Of a stretch of 64,000 bases of DNA, positions 8,729-18,512 are shown in pieces. Position numbers and translations under genes: made by a program. Source of the DNA: Lentimicrobiaceae bacterium (GTDB lineage: Bacteria > Bacteroidota > Bacteroidia > Bacteroidales > F082); assembly GCA_015061315.1 (NCBI GenBank), contig SUWV01000007.1, positions 30,244 through 94,243 on the forward strand, read 5' to 3'. The notes under the pieces were generated by a model. That model was given only the letters and a program-made list of their open reading frames with translations, ran no database searches and had not been told where the DNA came from. The first letter of the stretch is position 1. Every line of letters starts with the position of its first letter.

Positions 8729-10110
8729 ATCTTACTCAAATCAATCTTGAAATCGTATTCTTTCGGTGTGCTGCATTGGAAGACGCAGTTTTCACAACAT
8801 GACAATTCGCCTTTCAAACGACGTTTTATCATATCGTCGATACGCTCTCTAAGAGCTTCTATTTCAATGTTATTACTTATCTCAGCAGCGAAAGCGTACA
8901 TCAAAAGCATACGAGCGTTGTCCTTGCTGATGCCTCTCTGTTGCATATAAAACATCGCATCTTGATCTAACTGTCCTATCGTCGAGCCGTGTGAACATTT
9001 TACGTCATCAGCATATATTTCAAGGAAAGGCATCGCATTGACCTTGGCTGTATCTGTAAGAATTATATTGCTGCAATTCTGATATGCGTTGGTTTTCTGT
9101 GCGTTAGGCGCAACATAAACATGTCCGTTGAAAACCGCCGTTGCTTCATTATCGATGATACCTTTGAATTTTTCGTTGCTGTTACAATTAGGAACGTTAT
9201 GATTTACTTTAAGTTGATTATCTACATGTTGTTTCTTATCAACTAAATAAAGTCCATAGAGATTACTTTCCGCTCCCTCGCCATCAATGTCAACGAAAAT
9301 GTTATTACGAATCTTGCCGCCGTTGAAACTGATAGTGTGAGTCTGTAACCTACTGTTAGCTAACTGCTTGATAGTATTTGTATTTAACAATGATGAATTG
9401 TCGTTCAGATTCTGAAGCTTATAATTATCTAACTGGGCGTTTTCTCCAATTATTATCTCAGTATAAGAATTGACAAAACTCGACTGTTCTTTTATAGAGT
9501 CATCACAATCAATGATTTGAACTTGTGAGTTTGTTTCTAATATGATGAGATTCCTTGTCTGAATGAAAGGATTGTTTTCCTCGTCGATGATTTTAATTAT
9601 CTGAATAGGTTTCTCTGCGACAGCATTTTTTGGGGCATAGATAAAAAATCCGTCTTGCCATAATGCTGTGTTAATATCGTAAAAACCATTGACATCGTTG
9701 ACGTTACAAGTTCCAAAATATTTTTCAAAGAGTTCTGGAAATTGTTGCATCGCCTTACGTGTACTTCCGATTACGATACCGCTACTCAATGTTTTAATAC
9801 TTTCATCTTCAGAGAACATTCCGTTTGTAAGTGTCACGACTTCCGTGTCAAGATTTTGAATCACGCAGTGGAAATCGTGGTTTTTCTTCTCGATAGAATC
9901 TATATTATAATTTTCATTAACACATTCTATCATGCGAGAGTTACGCCATTTCTCCATCTTCTTCGTAGGGAAGCCCTTGTCGATAAATCTTTTAAGAGCT
10001 TCTTGACGCAACAGTTTCACCTTTGGAGTGTCGTCAGCGGAAATCTTCTCCATCGAACCATTAGCATATTCGATGAATCTATTATGTAATATTATTTCTT
10101 GATTTTCCAT
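8725..10110 (-). CDS. sufD: SufD, Fe-S cluster scaffold subunit
   Basis: A 461-residue member of the SufBD family. It has the right-handed beta-helix core and the typical C-terminal part with VKCSHGSTIGQLD, followed by FYMQQRGISKDNARMLLMYAF. With SufB and SufC it forms the complex that assembles Fe-S clusters in the cytosol. It sits between sufC and sufS, with an 18-bp gap to sufC and a four-base overlap with sufS. The tail contains ENCVFQC. Full length. Confidence 0.94.
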   Translation of the reverse strand: MENQEIILHNRFIEYANGSMEKISADDTPKVKLLRQEALKRFIDKGFPTKKMEKWRNSRMIECVNENYNIDSIEKKNHDFHCVIQNLDTEVVTLTNGMFSEDESIKTLSSGIVIGSTRKAMQQFPELFEKYFGTCNVNDVNGFYDINTALWQDGFFIYAPKNAVAEKPIQIIKIIDEENNPFIQTRNLIILETNSQVQIIDCDDSIKEQSSFVNSYTEIIIGENAQLDNYKLQNLNDNSSLLNTNTIKQLANSRLQTHTISFNGGKIRNNIFVDIDGEGAESNLYGLYLVDKKQHVDNQLKVNHNVPNCNSNEKFKGIIDNEATAVFNGHVYVAPNAQKTNAYQNCSNIILTDTAKVNAMPFLEIYADDVKCSHGSTIGQLDQDAMFYMQQRGISKDNARMLLMYAFAAEISNNIEIEALRERIDDMIKRRLKGELSCCENCVFQCSTPKEYDFKIDLSKI

Positions 10111-10128
10111 AAGTTACAAAATTTTTAA

Positions 10129-10881
10129 TTAAAGTAATGTGTCTTTAATCCATTCGTAACCTTTTTCTTCAAGTTCTAAGGCAAGAGATTTATCGCCCGA
10201 TTTTACTATACGTCCGTCGTACATTACGTGAACGAAATCAGGGACGATATAATCAAGAAGTCGTTGATAGTGTGTGATAACGATGAATGCGTTGTCATCT
10301 CTATGCAACTGATTAACTCCGTTGGCCACTATTCTCAAAGCATCGATGTCGAGGCCTGAGTCAGTCTCGTCAAGAATTGCGAGCTGAGGTTCTAACATCG
10401 CCATCTGGAAGATTTCATTTTTCTTTTTCTCACCACCTGAGAATCCGACGTTTACATAACGATTCTGGAGTTTTGCAGTAATCTCTACCATCGCCTGCTT
10501 CTCTTTCATCATCTTAAGAAATTCTGGCATGGTGATGTTTGGAAGTCCTTGATATTCACGCTTCGCATTGATGGCAGTACGCATGAAATTCTGGATGCTC
10601 ACCCCCGGAATCTCGACTGGATATTGGAAACTGAGGAAGATGCCTTCGTTGGCACGGTCGGAAGGACTCATCTCTAAGATATTCTTACCTTTAAACCAAA
10701 TCTCACCTTCAGTAATTTCGTAACCTTCTCTACCTGTGATGGCTGCTGCCAAAGTACTCTTGCCGGTTCCGTTAGGCCCCATAATGGCGTGAATCTCACC
10801 TTCGTTGACGGTTAAGTTAAAACCTTTTAATATTTCTTTGCCTCCTACAGAGACGTGTAAATTTTTTATATCGAATAACAT
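10129..10881 (-). CDS. sufC: SufC, ABC-type ATPase of the SUF scaffold
   Basis: A 250-residue soluble ABC ATPase. Walker A is GPNGTGKST at 35-43. The signature region FSGGEKKKNEIFQM and the Walker B region LAILDETDSGLD are both typical of SufC rather than transporter ATPases. It drives rearrangement of the SufB-SufD pair during cluster building. It lies 30 bp after sufB and 18 bp before sufD, within the operon. Confidence 0.96.
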   Translation of the reverse strand: MLFDIKNLHVSVGGKEILKGFNLTVNEGEIHAIMGPNGTGKSTLAAAITGREGYEITEGEIWFKGKNILEMSPSDRANEGIFLSFQYPVEIPGVSIQNFMRTAINAKREYQGLPNITMPEFLKMMKEKQAMVEITAKLQNRYVNVGFSGGEKKKNEIFQMAMLEPQLAILDETDSGLDIDALRIVANGVNQLHRDDNAFIVITHYQRLLDYIVPDFVHVMYDGRIVKSGDKSLALELEEKGYEWIKDTLL

Positions 10882-10911
10882 AGTTCTTAATTTTCTTTAA
10901 GTTAAAAATAA

Positions 10912-12363
10912 TTAACCAACACTACCTTCTAATGTGATTGACAATAATTTCTGAGCTTCGACAGCAAATTCCATCGGAAGTTTGTTCAAGACATCTTTAG
11001 CGTAACCATTAACAATCAAGCCGATAGCCTTCTCGGTGTCAATTCCTCTTTGATTACAATAGAACAATTGATCTTCAGATATTTTCGATGTCGTCGCCTC
11101 GTGTTCGAGTATTGCCGTATCGTTGCTACATTCAATGTAAGGCCAAGTGTGTGCGCCGCATTTGTCGCCGAGAAGTAACGAGTCGCATTGTGAGAAGTTG
11201 CGGCAGTTACTTGCGTTAGGTGCAATTCTCACCAAACCGCGGTAGCCGTTCTGACTGTGACCAGCGGAGATACCTTTTGAAATGATAGTGCTTTTACTAT
11301 TCTTTCCGAGATGGATCATTTTAGTTCCGGTGTCGGCTTGTTGGTAGTTGTTTGTCACTGCCACCGAGTAAAATTCTGCTGAGGAATTTTCGCCTTTCAA
11401 GATGCAACTTGGGTATTTCCAAGTAATTGCAGAACCCGTCTCGACCTGTGTCCACGATATTTTCGAGTTATTGCCACGACAAATTCCGCGTTTTGTTACG
11501 AAGTTATAGATACCGCCTTTACCGTCTTTATCGCCTGGATACCAATTTTGTACGGTAGAATATTTTACTTCGGCATCGGTCTCTGCAATAATCTCCACTA
11601 TAGCGGCGTGAAGCTGATTCTCATCGCGTTGCGGAGCGGTGCAGCCTTCCATATAACTTACGTAAGCACCTTCATCAGCGACGATTAAGGTACGTTCGAA
11701 CTGACCTGTATTAGCAGCGTTTATTCTGAAATATGTCGATAATTCCAAAGGACAGCGTACGCCTTTAGGAATATAACAGAATGAGCCATCGCTAAATACG
11801 GCTGAGTTTAAGGCTGCGAAGAAGTTGTCGGTATGAGGCACTACAGTTCCTAAATATTTTTTAACTAAATCAGGATGTTGTTTCACTGCCTCGCTGAACG
11901 ACATGAAGATGATTCCGTATTTCGACAAAGTATCTTGGAATGTCGTCTTGACGGAAGTGCTATCCATCACAGCATCAACGGCAACGCCAGTAAGACGTTT
12001 CTGTTCGTCTAAAGAAATTCCTAATTTGTTAAAAGTATCTAATAATTCTGGGTCTACTTCATCAAGACTTTGCAGTTCTTTCTTTTTCTTAGGAGCTGCG
12101 TAATAGATAATATCTTGATAGTCAATTGGAGGGATGTTGAGATGTGCCCATGTCGGCTGTTTCATCGTCAACCATTTTCTGTAAGCTTTTAAGCGAAATT
12201 CAAGTAACCATTCAGGCTCTTCTTTTTTTGCCGAAATGAGTCTGATAATATCTTCGTTAAGTCCTTTCGGCGCGAAATCTGTCTCAATATCAGTCACAAA
12301 GCCGAACTCATACTCTTTGTTGGTTACTTGTTCAATTATATTTTCGTTAGGATTTGAATCCAT
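10912..12363 (-). CDS. sufB: SufB, Fe-S cluster scaffold subunit
   Basis: A 483-residue SufB. The family hallmarks are seen: [48 protein letters not shown] and the C-terminal [21 protein letters not shown]. It forms the cluster-carrying heart of SufBC2D. As first gene of the operon it is preceded by a TAnnTTTG box on the minus strand at 12412-12419, giving a leader of about 40-45 bases. The order sufBCDSE-sufT is usual for this phylum. Confidence 0.96.
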   Translation of the reverse strand: MDSNPNENIIEQVTNKEYEFGFVTDIETDFAPKGLNEDIIRLISAKKEEPEWLLEFRLKAYRKWLTMKQPTWAHLNIPPIDYQDIIYYAAPKKKKELQSLDEVDPELLDTFNKLGISLDEQKRLTGVAVDAVMDSTSVKTTFQDTLSKYGIIFMSFSEAVKQHPDLVKKYLGTVVPHTDNFFAALNSAVFSDGSFCYIPKGVRCPLELSTYFRINAANTGQFERTLIVADEGAYVSYMEGCTAPQRDENQLHAAIVEIIAETDAEVKYSTVQNWYPGDKDGKGGIYNFVTKRGICRGNNSKISWTQVETGSAITWKYPSCILKGENSSAEFYSVAVTNNYQQADTGTKMIHLGKNSKSTIISKGISAGHSQNGYRGLVRIAPNASNCRNFSQCDSLLLGDKCGAHTWPYIECSNDTAILEHEATTSKISEDQLFYCNQRGIDTEKAIGLIVNGYAKDVLNKLPMEFAVEAQKLLSITLEGSVG

Positions 12364-12411
12364 GTTGTTATTTTTGTTGTTTAATAATAAGATGTGTTAT
12401 TTATTTTTTTA

Positions 12412-12419
12412 CAAAGATA
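12412..12419 (-). promoter_or_regulatory. -7 box (TATCTTTG) for the suf operon
   Basis: TATCTTTG on the minus strand matches the Bacteroidota consensus TAnnTTTG and lies about 50 bp before the sufB ATG. No convincing -33 element was found. A divergent -7 box for the glycosyltransferase gene lies 37 bp away, so the two promoters are back to back. Confidence 0.55.
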
Positions 12420-12456
12420 CGAAAAATTGTGATACGAAAAATTCCATTTTTTAGCA

Positions 12457-12464
12457 TATATTTG
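12457..12464 (+). promoter_or_regulatory. -7 box (TATATTTG) for the glycosyltransferase gene
   Basis: TATATTTG matches TAnnTTTG and lies 22 bp before the ATG at 12487, predicting a leader of about 15 bases. Confidence 0.5.
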
Positions 12465-12486
12465 CATTCTAAAACATTTATTTTAA

Positions 12487-14052
12487 ATGAAGATTAAGCA
12501 ACAGAATATAAACAAATCATTACTGATATTGTTGTCGCTAAGTTTCTTTGTCAGAGCTGTTTTGGCGATGATTGTTGAATTTGGCAACGACGAAGTTTAT
12601 TATTGGACCTACGCCATGTATCCCGATTGGAGTCATTTCGATCATCCTCCTATGGTGGGCTGGCTTATTCAGCTTTTTAGTTGTAACTTGTTGTTCGATA
12701 GTGAGTTCTTTCTGCGACTTTCATCTGTTGTCTTTATGACAATCAATACTTATTTGGTATTTCTGATTGGAAAACAAGTTAAGAACGAACAGACTGGATT
12801 TTACGCTGCATTGCTTTATACAGCCTCGATTTACGCTTTTGTGATGACGGGAATTTTTATTTTGCCAGATACACCATTGAGTATCTTTACTTTACTTGCA
12901 GTATTACAGTTTGTTAAATATTTTCAGTATGAGAAAAACAAACATATGCTATTAGCAGGATTGTTTACAGGCTTGGCGATGTTATCGAAATATTCAGGTG
13001 TTTTTGTATGGGTAGGCGTTGGATTGTATGTTATTATTTATGCCAGAAAAGAATTTAAGAATCCTTTTTTATATTTATCAGCTTTAATATCAGTGGTTTG
13101 TATGTTGCCTGTCCTGATTTGGAATCTAAATAACGATTTTATTAGCTTCACCTTTCATGGAGGCAGAGTCGGTTTCTTCGGAGACTTCCACCCTGAATAT
13201 TTTTTGACAGAAATAATCGGAGAGTTAGGATATAATAATCCTGTAAATTATGTGTTGATAATCATATCTTTAGTCGCTTTGATAAAAGGAAAGAATTTTG
13301 TTGCTGACATGCCTAAGCGATTGATTTTGTGTTTAAGTCTCCCGTTGATATTATTATTCTGGTTCTTCTCATTGACACGTGAGATATTGCCACATTGGAC
13401 AGCTCCGTCTTTTGTATTGTTATTGATTTTTGTGGCTGCACAACTTGCTGATAAGTATGAAGTTAAAGATGAAAATGTAATTATTCCAAAGTCGATTGTC
13501 GTATCTCTTTCCGTTTTGATTATTACCTTAATATTAGGTGTTACGGAGATTAAAACAGGATTCATTCCTTTGAATTTCTCGGAACGTTCTAAAACAGTGC
13601 AGCGATATGGTGAAGGCGATTTTACTCTTGATATGTATGGTTGGCGTAAGATTAAGCCTGAATTTCAAGAGGTTAGACGAGATGCAATAGAGAATAACCT
13701 GATGAAAGAGTCTGACGGAATGATAGCTTTGAAATGGTATCCTTTGGCGAATTTTGATTATTATGTCGCATATCCCTTAGGTATTGATATGTATGGATTT
13801 AGAGATCCGGCAGAGATACATAAATACGCTTGGATTAATAAGGAAAGAGGCGATTTGAAATTGGGTGAAGATTATTGGTTTCTGACAGAAAGCTTTGATT
13901 ATTACGAACCTAATAAATATTTGAAACCATATTTTAATGAGATAATTCCAATAGATACCATTAACATAGAGCGTTGTGGTAAAACAGCTAAATATGTTTT
14001 TGTGTATAAATTAGACAATTTGAAAAAGATTCCTCAGACATGGTTTGAATGA
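12487..14052 (+). CDS. Membrane glycosyltransferase of the GT39/ArnT-like superfamily
   Basis: A 521-residue polytopic membrane protein. After the first helix comes NDEVYYW (D35, E36), followed by the HFDHPPMVGWLIQLF loop. These are typical of the polyprenyl-phosphate-dependent glycosyltransferases related to PMT and ArnT, whose acidic pair in the first periplasmic loop is catalytic. About ten to twelve hydrophobic helices follow, then a soluble periplasmic C-terminal domain from about residue 360. It should move a sugar from a polyprenyl-phosphate donor onto lipid, glycan or protein at the periplasmic face; donor and acceptor are unknown. It stands alone, divergent from suf, and is followed by a 175-bp gap. 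Confidence 0.85.
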   Translation: MKIKQQNINKSLLILLSLSFFVRAVLAMIVEFGNDEVYYWTYAMYPDWSHFDHPPMVGWLIQLFSCNLLFDSEFFLRLSSVVFMTINTYLVFLIGKQVKNEQTGFYAALLYTASIYAFVMTGIFILPDTPLSIFTLLAVLQFVKYFQYEKNKHMLLAGLFTGLAMLSKYSGVFVWVGVGLYVIIYARKEFKNPFLYLSALISVVCMLPVLIWNLNNDFISFTFHGGRVGFFGDFHPEYFLTEIIGELGYNNPVNYVLIIISLVALIKGKNFVADMPKRLILCLSLPLILLFWFFSLTREILPHWTAPSFVLLLIFVAAQLADKYEVKDENVIIPKSIVVSLSVLIITLILGVTEIKTGFIPLNFSERSKTVQRYGEGDFTLDMYGWRKIKPEFQEVRRDAIENNLMKESDGMIALKWYPLANFDYYVAYPLGIDMYGFRDPAEIHKYAWINKERGDLKLGEDYWFLTESFDYYEPNKYLKPYFNEIIPIDTINIERCGKTAKYVFVYKLDNLKKIPQTWFE

Positions 14053-14168
14053 ATACCTAAAAGAGGGTGTGATGATGTTGAATCTTAATGAATATTAACG
14101 AAATATGTTAATTTTTGAGACTTTTTAGTTAAAAATTATTTAGTTATTGAAATTTCTTTGAAAAACAC

Positions 14169-14200
14169 TTGACAAAGCCACATTAGGTTTATTATTTTTG
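14169..14200 (+). promoter_or_regulatory. Bacteroidota promoter (-33 TTGAC, -7 TATTTTTG) for the DUF2851 gene
   Basis: TTGAC at 14169-14173 and TATTTTTG at 14193-14200 are separated by 19 bp, the preferred spacing. The ATG at 14228 is 28 bp downstream. This is the best-formed promoter in the window. Confidence 0.7.
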
Positions 14201-14227
14201 CATTACCAAAATTTATAAACCTAAGCC

Positions 14228-15493
14228 ATGAAAGAAGAATTTATATATTATCTGTGGGAAAATCGTCTGTTACATCTTGATTTGAAAACGACCGATAATG
14301 AGGAGATTACGATTCTATCGGTAGGAATTCGTAATCATGATTCGGGGGCTGACTTTGTTAATGCTCGTATTAAAATAGGTGATGCATTGTGGGCTGGTCA
14401 GGTTGAGATTCATGTTCGCGCTTCAGATTGGTTTAAACATAATCATCATAATGATGCTAACTACGATAGTGTAATATTACATGTGGTTTACGAAAACGAC
14501 ACAGATAGTTTGAAGATTCCTACTCTTGAAATAAAAGACAAATTTGATCTTTCCATATTTCATAAATATAATTGGTTTTTTGGTTCTAGGAATTGGATTC
14601 CTTGTGGTGAATTTGTTGGTGGCGTTCAGAATTTTACGCTTATCTCATGGTTAGATAGAATGCTCGTTGAGCATCTTGAGAATGAATGTAAAGATCTGGA
14701 TTTTAAGTTGAAGAACAATCATTATGATTGGGAACAGGCTTTCTATCAGAGACTGATGCGGTATTTTGGTTTGAAGGTTAATAATGATTCTTTTGAGTAT
14801 TTGTCGAGGATATTACCTTTGAATCTTCTCTTGCGACATCGCGATAATGATATTTATATCGAATCGATGATGTTTGGTTGCGCAGGCTTCCTTGAAAGGG
14901 ATTTTGAAGAGGATTATCCTTCACTGTTGAAAAGGGATTTTATGATGCTGAAGTCGAAATTTGGATTGAAAGTCATGCCTCTTTCTAACTGGAAATTTCT
15001 TCGACTTAGACCACCAAACTTTCCCACGATTAGAATCGCTCAGTTGGCGAAGATTATTACTAAGAATGGAAATATGTTTTCTAAAATAAGAGATGCTGAT
15101 GATATACAGGAAATAAGGGATTTGTTTGATGTAGAGTTAAATTCATATTGGGATAATCATTTTCAATTTGATAAGACTTCAAAAGTGGAAAGGAGGAAAA
15201 TACTTGGTAAGACTGCTGTTGATTTGATAATTATAAATGCTATTGTGCCTATGTTGTTTTATTATGGACATACGCATTCTTTGGAAAGTTATAAAGAAAA
15301 GGCTATGAGTTTTTTGGAACAAATTGAAGCTGAAGATAATATGATTATTCGTAACTTTCAGAATAGTGGTGTTGTGTTGCAAAATGCGTTTCAAACACAA
15401 GCAATATTATATATGTATAAATATTATTGTAAGCGGCGACGATGCTTGGAATGCAGGATTTATTCGGTACTGTCGAGAAGATGCTCAGAATGA
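14228..15493 (+). CDS. DUF2851 family protein
   Basis: A 421-residue protein of unknown function that matches the Bacteroidota family DUF2851 by its opening YYLWENRLLH and by the motifs HDSGADFVNARI, WAGQVEIHVRASDW and HVVYEND. The core region up to about residue 110 resembles a small beta-rich domain; the rest is helical. The C-terminus has a cysteine/arginine cluster (CKRRRCLECR). No function is known to me. It ends three bases from the stop of the convergent transglutaminase-like gene, with no visible terminator between them. Confidence 0.8.
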   Translation: MKEEFIYYLWENRLLHLDLKTTDNEEITILSVGIRNHDSGADFVNARIKIGDALWAGQVEIHVRASDWFKHNHHNDANYDSVILHVVYENDTDSLKIPTLEIKDKFDLSIFHKYNWFFGSRNWIPCGEFVGGVQNFTLISWLDRMLVEHLENECKDLDFKLKNNHYDWEQAFYQRLMRYFGLKVNNDSFEYLSRILPLNLLLRHRDNDIYIESMMFGCAGFLERDFEEDYPSLLKRDFMMLKSKFGLKVMPLSNWKFLRLRPPNFPTIRIAQLAKIITKNGNMFSKIRDADDIQEIRDLFDVELNSYWDNHFQFDKTSKVERRKILGKTAVDLIIINAIVPMLFYYGHTHSLESYKEKAMSFLEQIEAEDNMIIRNFQNSGVVLQNAFQTQAILYMYKYYCKRRRCLECRIYSVLSRRCSE

Positions 15494-15496
15494 TTG

Positions 15497-16951
15497 TCAC
15501 TCAACCTTGTATCCTATACAACCGCTGTAACGATTATCGTTACCCAGCATTACGTATATCACTAATGCCCCGCTTTGATTAGGTGTGAGATCCATCGTAT
15601 AGATGCCGTCGTCTGTGATATTCCATTCGTAATACCATTCTTCGTCATTCACGATGGCCCATCTTTCACCATTACGTGGCTGTATGCTGAATGTGTATGT
15701 ATGACCTTTCTTAAGTTTATAATTCATTGGAATGGATATGATATTAAGATTTGCGCCCATATTGGTATAAATTACCGGAAGTTCTTTGACATTATGTTTT
15801 TTGATAAGTTCAAGAAGTTCATGGTTGTCAATACCAGCATCATCCCATTCTTTCTCGAATAGATTCTCAACATTACGAGCAAGAGGGGTATCAAGAGGAT
15901 AATGTTGCATCAACATATTCCAATCTTCTTCCGTAGGATCTTCAATATCATATTTGATTATGTTAGACCAAACGTCATCTTGATCATGTATGCAGAAACT
16001 TATGCCACCTGTTTCCCGCGGCATAAATTCGATACTATAGATGCCGTCACCCTCATAATGCCAATCATCTTTTTTATATGAGACCGCATTGTTGTTTGCT
16101 ATTCCTATATTATGATCAGTTAGCATTTTGACACGTATAGTATAGAATCTACCTATCTTAAGAGATTCTTGTAACGGGAATTCTATAAATTGAAATTTTC
16201 CTTCGCCATCAGCATAAAATGCCGGCAGTGACAATTCGCCTCTCATGACCATGTCGTAAATGTCATTGGCATTCATTCCATAACTAATCCACAAAGAACT
16301 TACGGGAGGTAATGATAAGAATTTACTACGTGAGATAGGTACATCAAGAAGTTGGTATGAATTATCAACAGGGAAATGAGTGAGAATCATCCATTCTGGA
16401 GATACATCAAACCATATCCAATAATCGTCACTTCGTGTAAATACATTTCCATCAACGCTGCCCGCACCCCATGTCGGATCTAATAAAATACCATGATCTT
16501 TTTTCGTGTATGCAAAGATCCACCCATGTTCATCTGTAGTATACCCATCATGATCTTTTGTCATACCTCCTACTATTTCAACTCTGATATCTACTGATTT
16601 AGCCATGTGATAGAAAAGATTGCAATAAGCCTGACAAACACCCTTTCGTTCATCCCAGCACTTGTCGGCATCATATATCTTGTAATCTGTATCATAACTT
16701 ATATTGTCACAAATCCATTTGTAGATAGCGCATATTTTTTCATAATCGTTATTACATCCTTCTGTTATTGTTGATGTAACATCAGAATAGTCATATTTTG
16801 ATTTGATAATATACTGGTTATGTTTATAATTAGGCTTTTTATATAATTCGTTATAACCAAAATATATTTTTTCTGGCAGGTGGGAAGCATTCTCCGACAC
16901 GGCACGAATCGAAACAAACACAAATATTATCACAAATATTCTCTTCAACAT
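15497..16951 (-). CDS. Secreted transglutaminase-like protein with two C-terminal repeat domains
   Basis: A 484-residue protein from the ATG at 16951; the frame is open to 17071, but only this start puts the signal peptide (MLKRIFVIIFVFVSIRA) at the N-terminus. A transglutaminase/protease-like core carries the triad C106 (RKGVCQAYC), H142 (DEHGW) and D158 (LLDPTWG). Two domains of about 70 residues follow, each ending in a similar W-Y-E...DGIY...P...G pattern (near residues 285-350 and 415-480). They look like repeated beta-sandwich domains. It is probably periplasmic or surface-bound, acting on peptide or glycan bonds. A minus-strand TATTTTTG box at 16979-16986 supports the chosen start. Confidence 0.8.
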   Translation of the reverse strand: MLKRIFVIIFVFVSIRAVSENASHLPEKIYFGYNELYKKPNYKHNQYIIKSKYDYSDVTSTITEGCNNDYEKICAIYKWICDNISYDTDYKIYDADKCWDERKGVCQAYCNLFYHMAKSVDIRVEIVGGMTKDHDGYTTDEHGWIFAYTKKDHGILLDPTWGAGSVDGNVFTRSDDYWIWFDVSPEWMILTHFPVDNSYQLLDVPISRSKFLSLPPVSSLWISYGMNANDIYDMVMRGELSLPAFYADGEGKFQFIEFPLQESLKIGRFYTIRVKMLTDHNIGIANNNAVSYKKDDWHYEGDGIYSIEFMPRETGGISFCIHDQDDVWSNIIKYDIEDPTEEDWNMLMQHYPLDTPLARNVENLFEKEWDDAGIDNHELLELIKKHNVKELPVIYTNMGANLNIISIPMNYKLKKGHTYTFSIQPRNGERWAIVNDEEWYYEWNITDDGIYTMDLTPNQSGALVIYVMLGNDNRYSGCIGYKVE

Positions 16952-16978
16952 ACGAATATACAACTTTGGTTGGTTCTG

Positions 16979-16986
16979 CAAAAATA
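16979..16986 (-). promoter_or_regulatory. -7 box (TATTTTTG) for the transglutaminase-like gene
   Basis: TATTTTTG on the minus strand lies 27 bp upstream of the ATG at 16951. It rules against any start further upstream in the open frame. Confidence 0.55.
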
Positions 16987-17113
16987 GTAAATTATCGTCA
17001 TAAAAATTTTTAAAAGTAGTTCCGTACGTGGTGCCTATAAATAAGTCGTTTAAAAATATTTCAACAGACAAATACTTTTGTACAGCGCATGAATTTTCAT
17101 TTGAAAAATATTC

Positions 17114-17121
17114 TATCTTTG
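17114..17121 (+). promoter_or_regulatory. -7 box (TATCTTTG) for the small beta-barrel gene
   Basis: TATCTTTG matches TAnnTTTG and would give a leader of about 65 bases before the ATG at 17193. No clear -33 element is seen. Confidence 0.5.
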
Positions 17122-17192
17122 CAAAGCATATTAACGCTTGTTATTGACGTGATTGTCGGATACGCATAAAATTATTAATCTAAATTTATATT

Positions 17193-17861
17193 ATGAAGAA
17201 ATTATTACTTGTTTTAGCTTTTGTTATTATGTCTTTTGTTTCAAATGCTCAGTTGTTTGTGGCAGGAAGTGTTTCCGCTAATTATTCTGGTGGTTCAACT
17301 GAATATACTTCACCTTTTCATACAAAAGATGATAAACCTCAAAAATTTAACTTTGCAATTACGCCTGCTGTAGGTTATATGATTCCGGGAAAAAGTTATG
17401 GCTTTGGCTTGAGTTTGGGTTATGCGTATGCTTCTGAGAAAGATTGTGATTATTATAATGATTTCAACGGTGATGTTTTGGTGACGAGTAGTACTAAAAA
17501 ATTTTCAAATGCTTTCGATATAGCTCCGTTCTTTCGCTACGCTTACGCTAAATTTGATAAGATAACATTATATGTAGATGCTAAGATGCCTATTGGTGTG
17601 GTTAAGAATAATACTAAAAGTGATAATGTAACAAGAGAATTAGGAAAGGCGTTTGTTATAGGAGCTCGCTTGATACCTGGTCTAACATATAAGTTTAATG
17701 ATCATATTTTGTTTACAACAGAAATAGGTTTGTTGAGTATCAATTATATGCACACAAAGATAACAACTTTCTCATCAAATGTCGTAGATAAAACCAATGA
17801 CTTCACAATTGGAGCTAATAACAGAACTGTAGCTTCGTTTGGTTTTGTGTATTTATTCTAA
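17193..17861 (+). CDS. Small outer-membrane beta-barrel protein
   Basis: A 222-residue protein with a signal peptide ending VSNAQ. Alternating hydrophobic and polar strands run throughout, with the C-terminal strand ending in phenylalanine (ASFGFVYLF), typical of BamA-recognised eight- to ten-stranded barrels. It resembles the loosely defined OmpW/OprF-like porin family proteins common in Bacteroidota. It is a single gene with its own promoter and a hairpin terminator 26 bp after the stop. Substrate and role are unknown. Confidence 0.75.
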   Translation: MKKLLLVLAFVIMSFVSNAQLFVAGSVSANYSGGSTEYTSPFHTKDDKPQKFNFAITPAVGYMIPGKSYGFGLSLGYAYASEKDCDYYNDFNGDVLVTSSTKKFSNAFDIAPFFRYAYAKFDKITLYVDAKMPIGVVKNNTKSDNVTRELGKAFVIGARLIPGLTYKFNDHILFTTEIGLLSINYMHTKITTFSSNVVDKTNDFTIGANNRTVASFGFVYLF

Positions 17862-17886
17862 TAACTCGTTGATTTATCGAATAAAA

Positions 17887-17919
17887 AAACAAGCGGCTCT
17901 ATTGTGAAACCGCTTGTTT
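17887..17919. terminator. Bidirectional intrinsic terminator
   Basis: AAACAAGCGG (17887-17896) pairs perfectly with CCGCTTGTTT (17910-17919), with A-rich and T-rich flanks. It lies between two convergent genes (beta-barrel and SlyD-like) and can serve both. Confidence 0.85.
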
Positions 17920-17937
17920 TTGTTTTATGTCTTTTTA

Positions 17938-18477
17938 TCATTCGCCGCATCCGCCACCGCAGCTGTCGCAGCAACTTTGATTGTGGCAGTGACCACCGCC
18001 GCAACCTCCACCGAAGTCGGCTTCTGTCAATTCGCGAACGTCTAAAATCTCGCCTGTGAAATATAATGGCACGCCTGCTAATTCAGGGTTGAAATCGACT
18101 TTAACTGTTGTCTCTCCAATTTCTAAAATCTTACCAGGGAATGGTTGATTGTTATTGTCTGTAAACCATACCTGTGCTCCAACTTTGCATATTGTCTCGT
18201 TGAAAACGCCGTCTTGTACGAAGATGTCTTTATTTACATCTAACACGTTTTCAGCTTTATGTTCGCCGTAACCTTCTTGTGGTGTCAAAGCGAAACCAAA
18301 TGTTGCGCCTGGCTCTAAACCGTCTAAGTTTTCTTCAAATTTTGGTAACAACATTCCTTGACCAAATATAGCTTGGAATGGTTGTTCTTTAGTTGTTTCT
18401 TGGATAACTTCACCATCGGCTGTCTCGCGATGCAAAACGTATGTCATTGTGACTACTGTGTTTTTTGCTACTTTCAT
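17938..18477 (-). CDS. slyD: SlyD-like FKBP-type peptidyl-prolyl isomerase
   Basis: A 179-residue FKBP-type isomerase with the SlyD arrangement. The FKBP half is split by an insert-in-flap chaperone domain at about residues 70-125. The C-terminal tail is rich in Gly, Cys and His (CGGGHCHNQSCCDSCGGGC), as in nickel-binding SlyD proteins. It should catalyse proline isomerisation, act as a chaperone in the cytosol and bind metal through the tail. It starts 35 bp after the VWA protein gene and is probably in its transcript, ending at the bidirectional hairpin. Confidence 0.85.
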   Translation of the reverse strand: MKVAKNTVVTMTYVLHRETADGEVIQETTKEQPFQAIFGQGMLLPKFEENLDGLEPGATFGFALTPQEGYGEHKAENVLDVNKDIFVQDGVFNETICKVGAQVWFTDNNNQPFPGKILEIGETTVKVDFNPELAGVPLYFTGEILDVRELTEADFGGGCGGGHCHNQSCCDSCGGGCGE

Positions 18478-18512
18478 TTCTTATTTATTTTATGTTATTT
18501 AAATTATAATTG

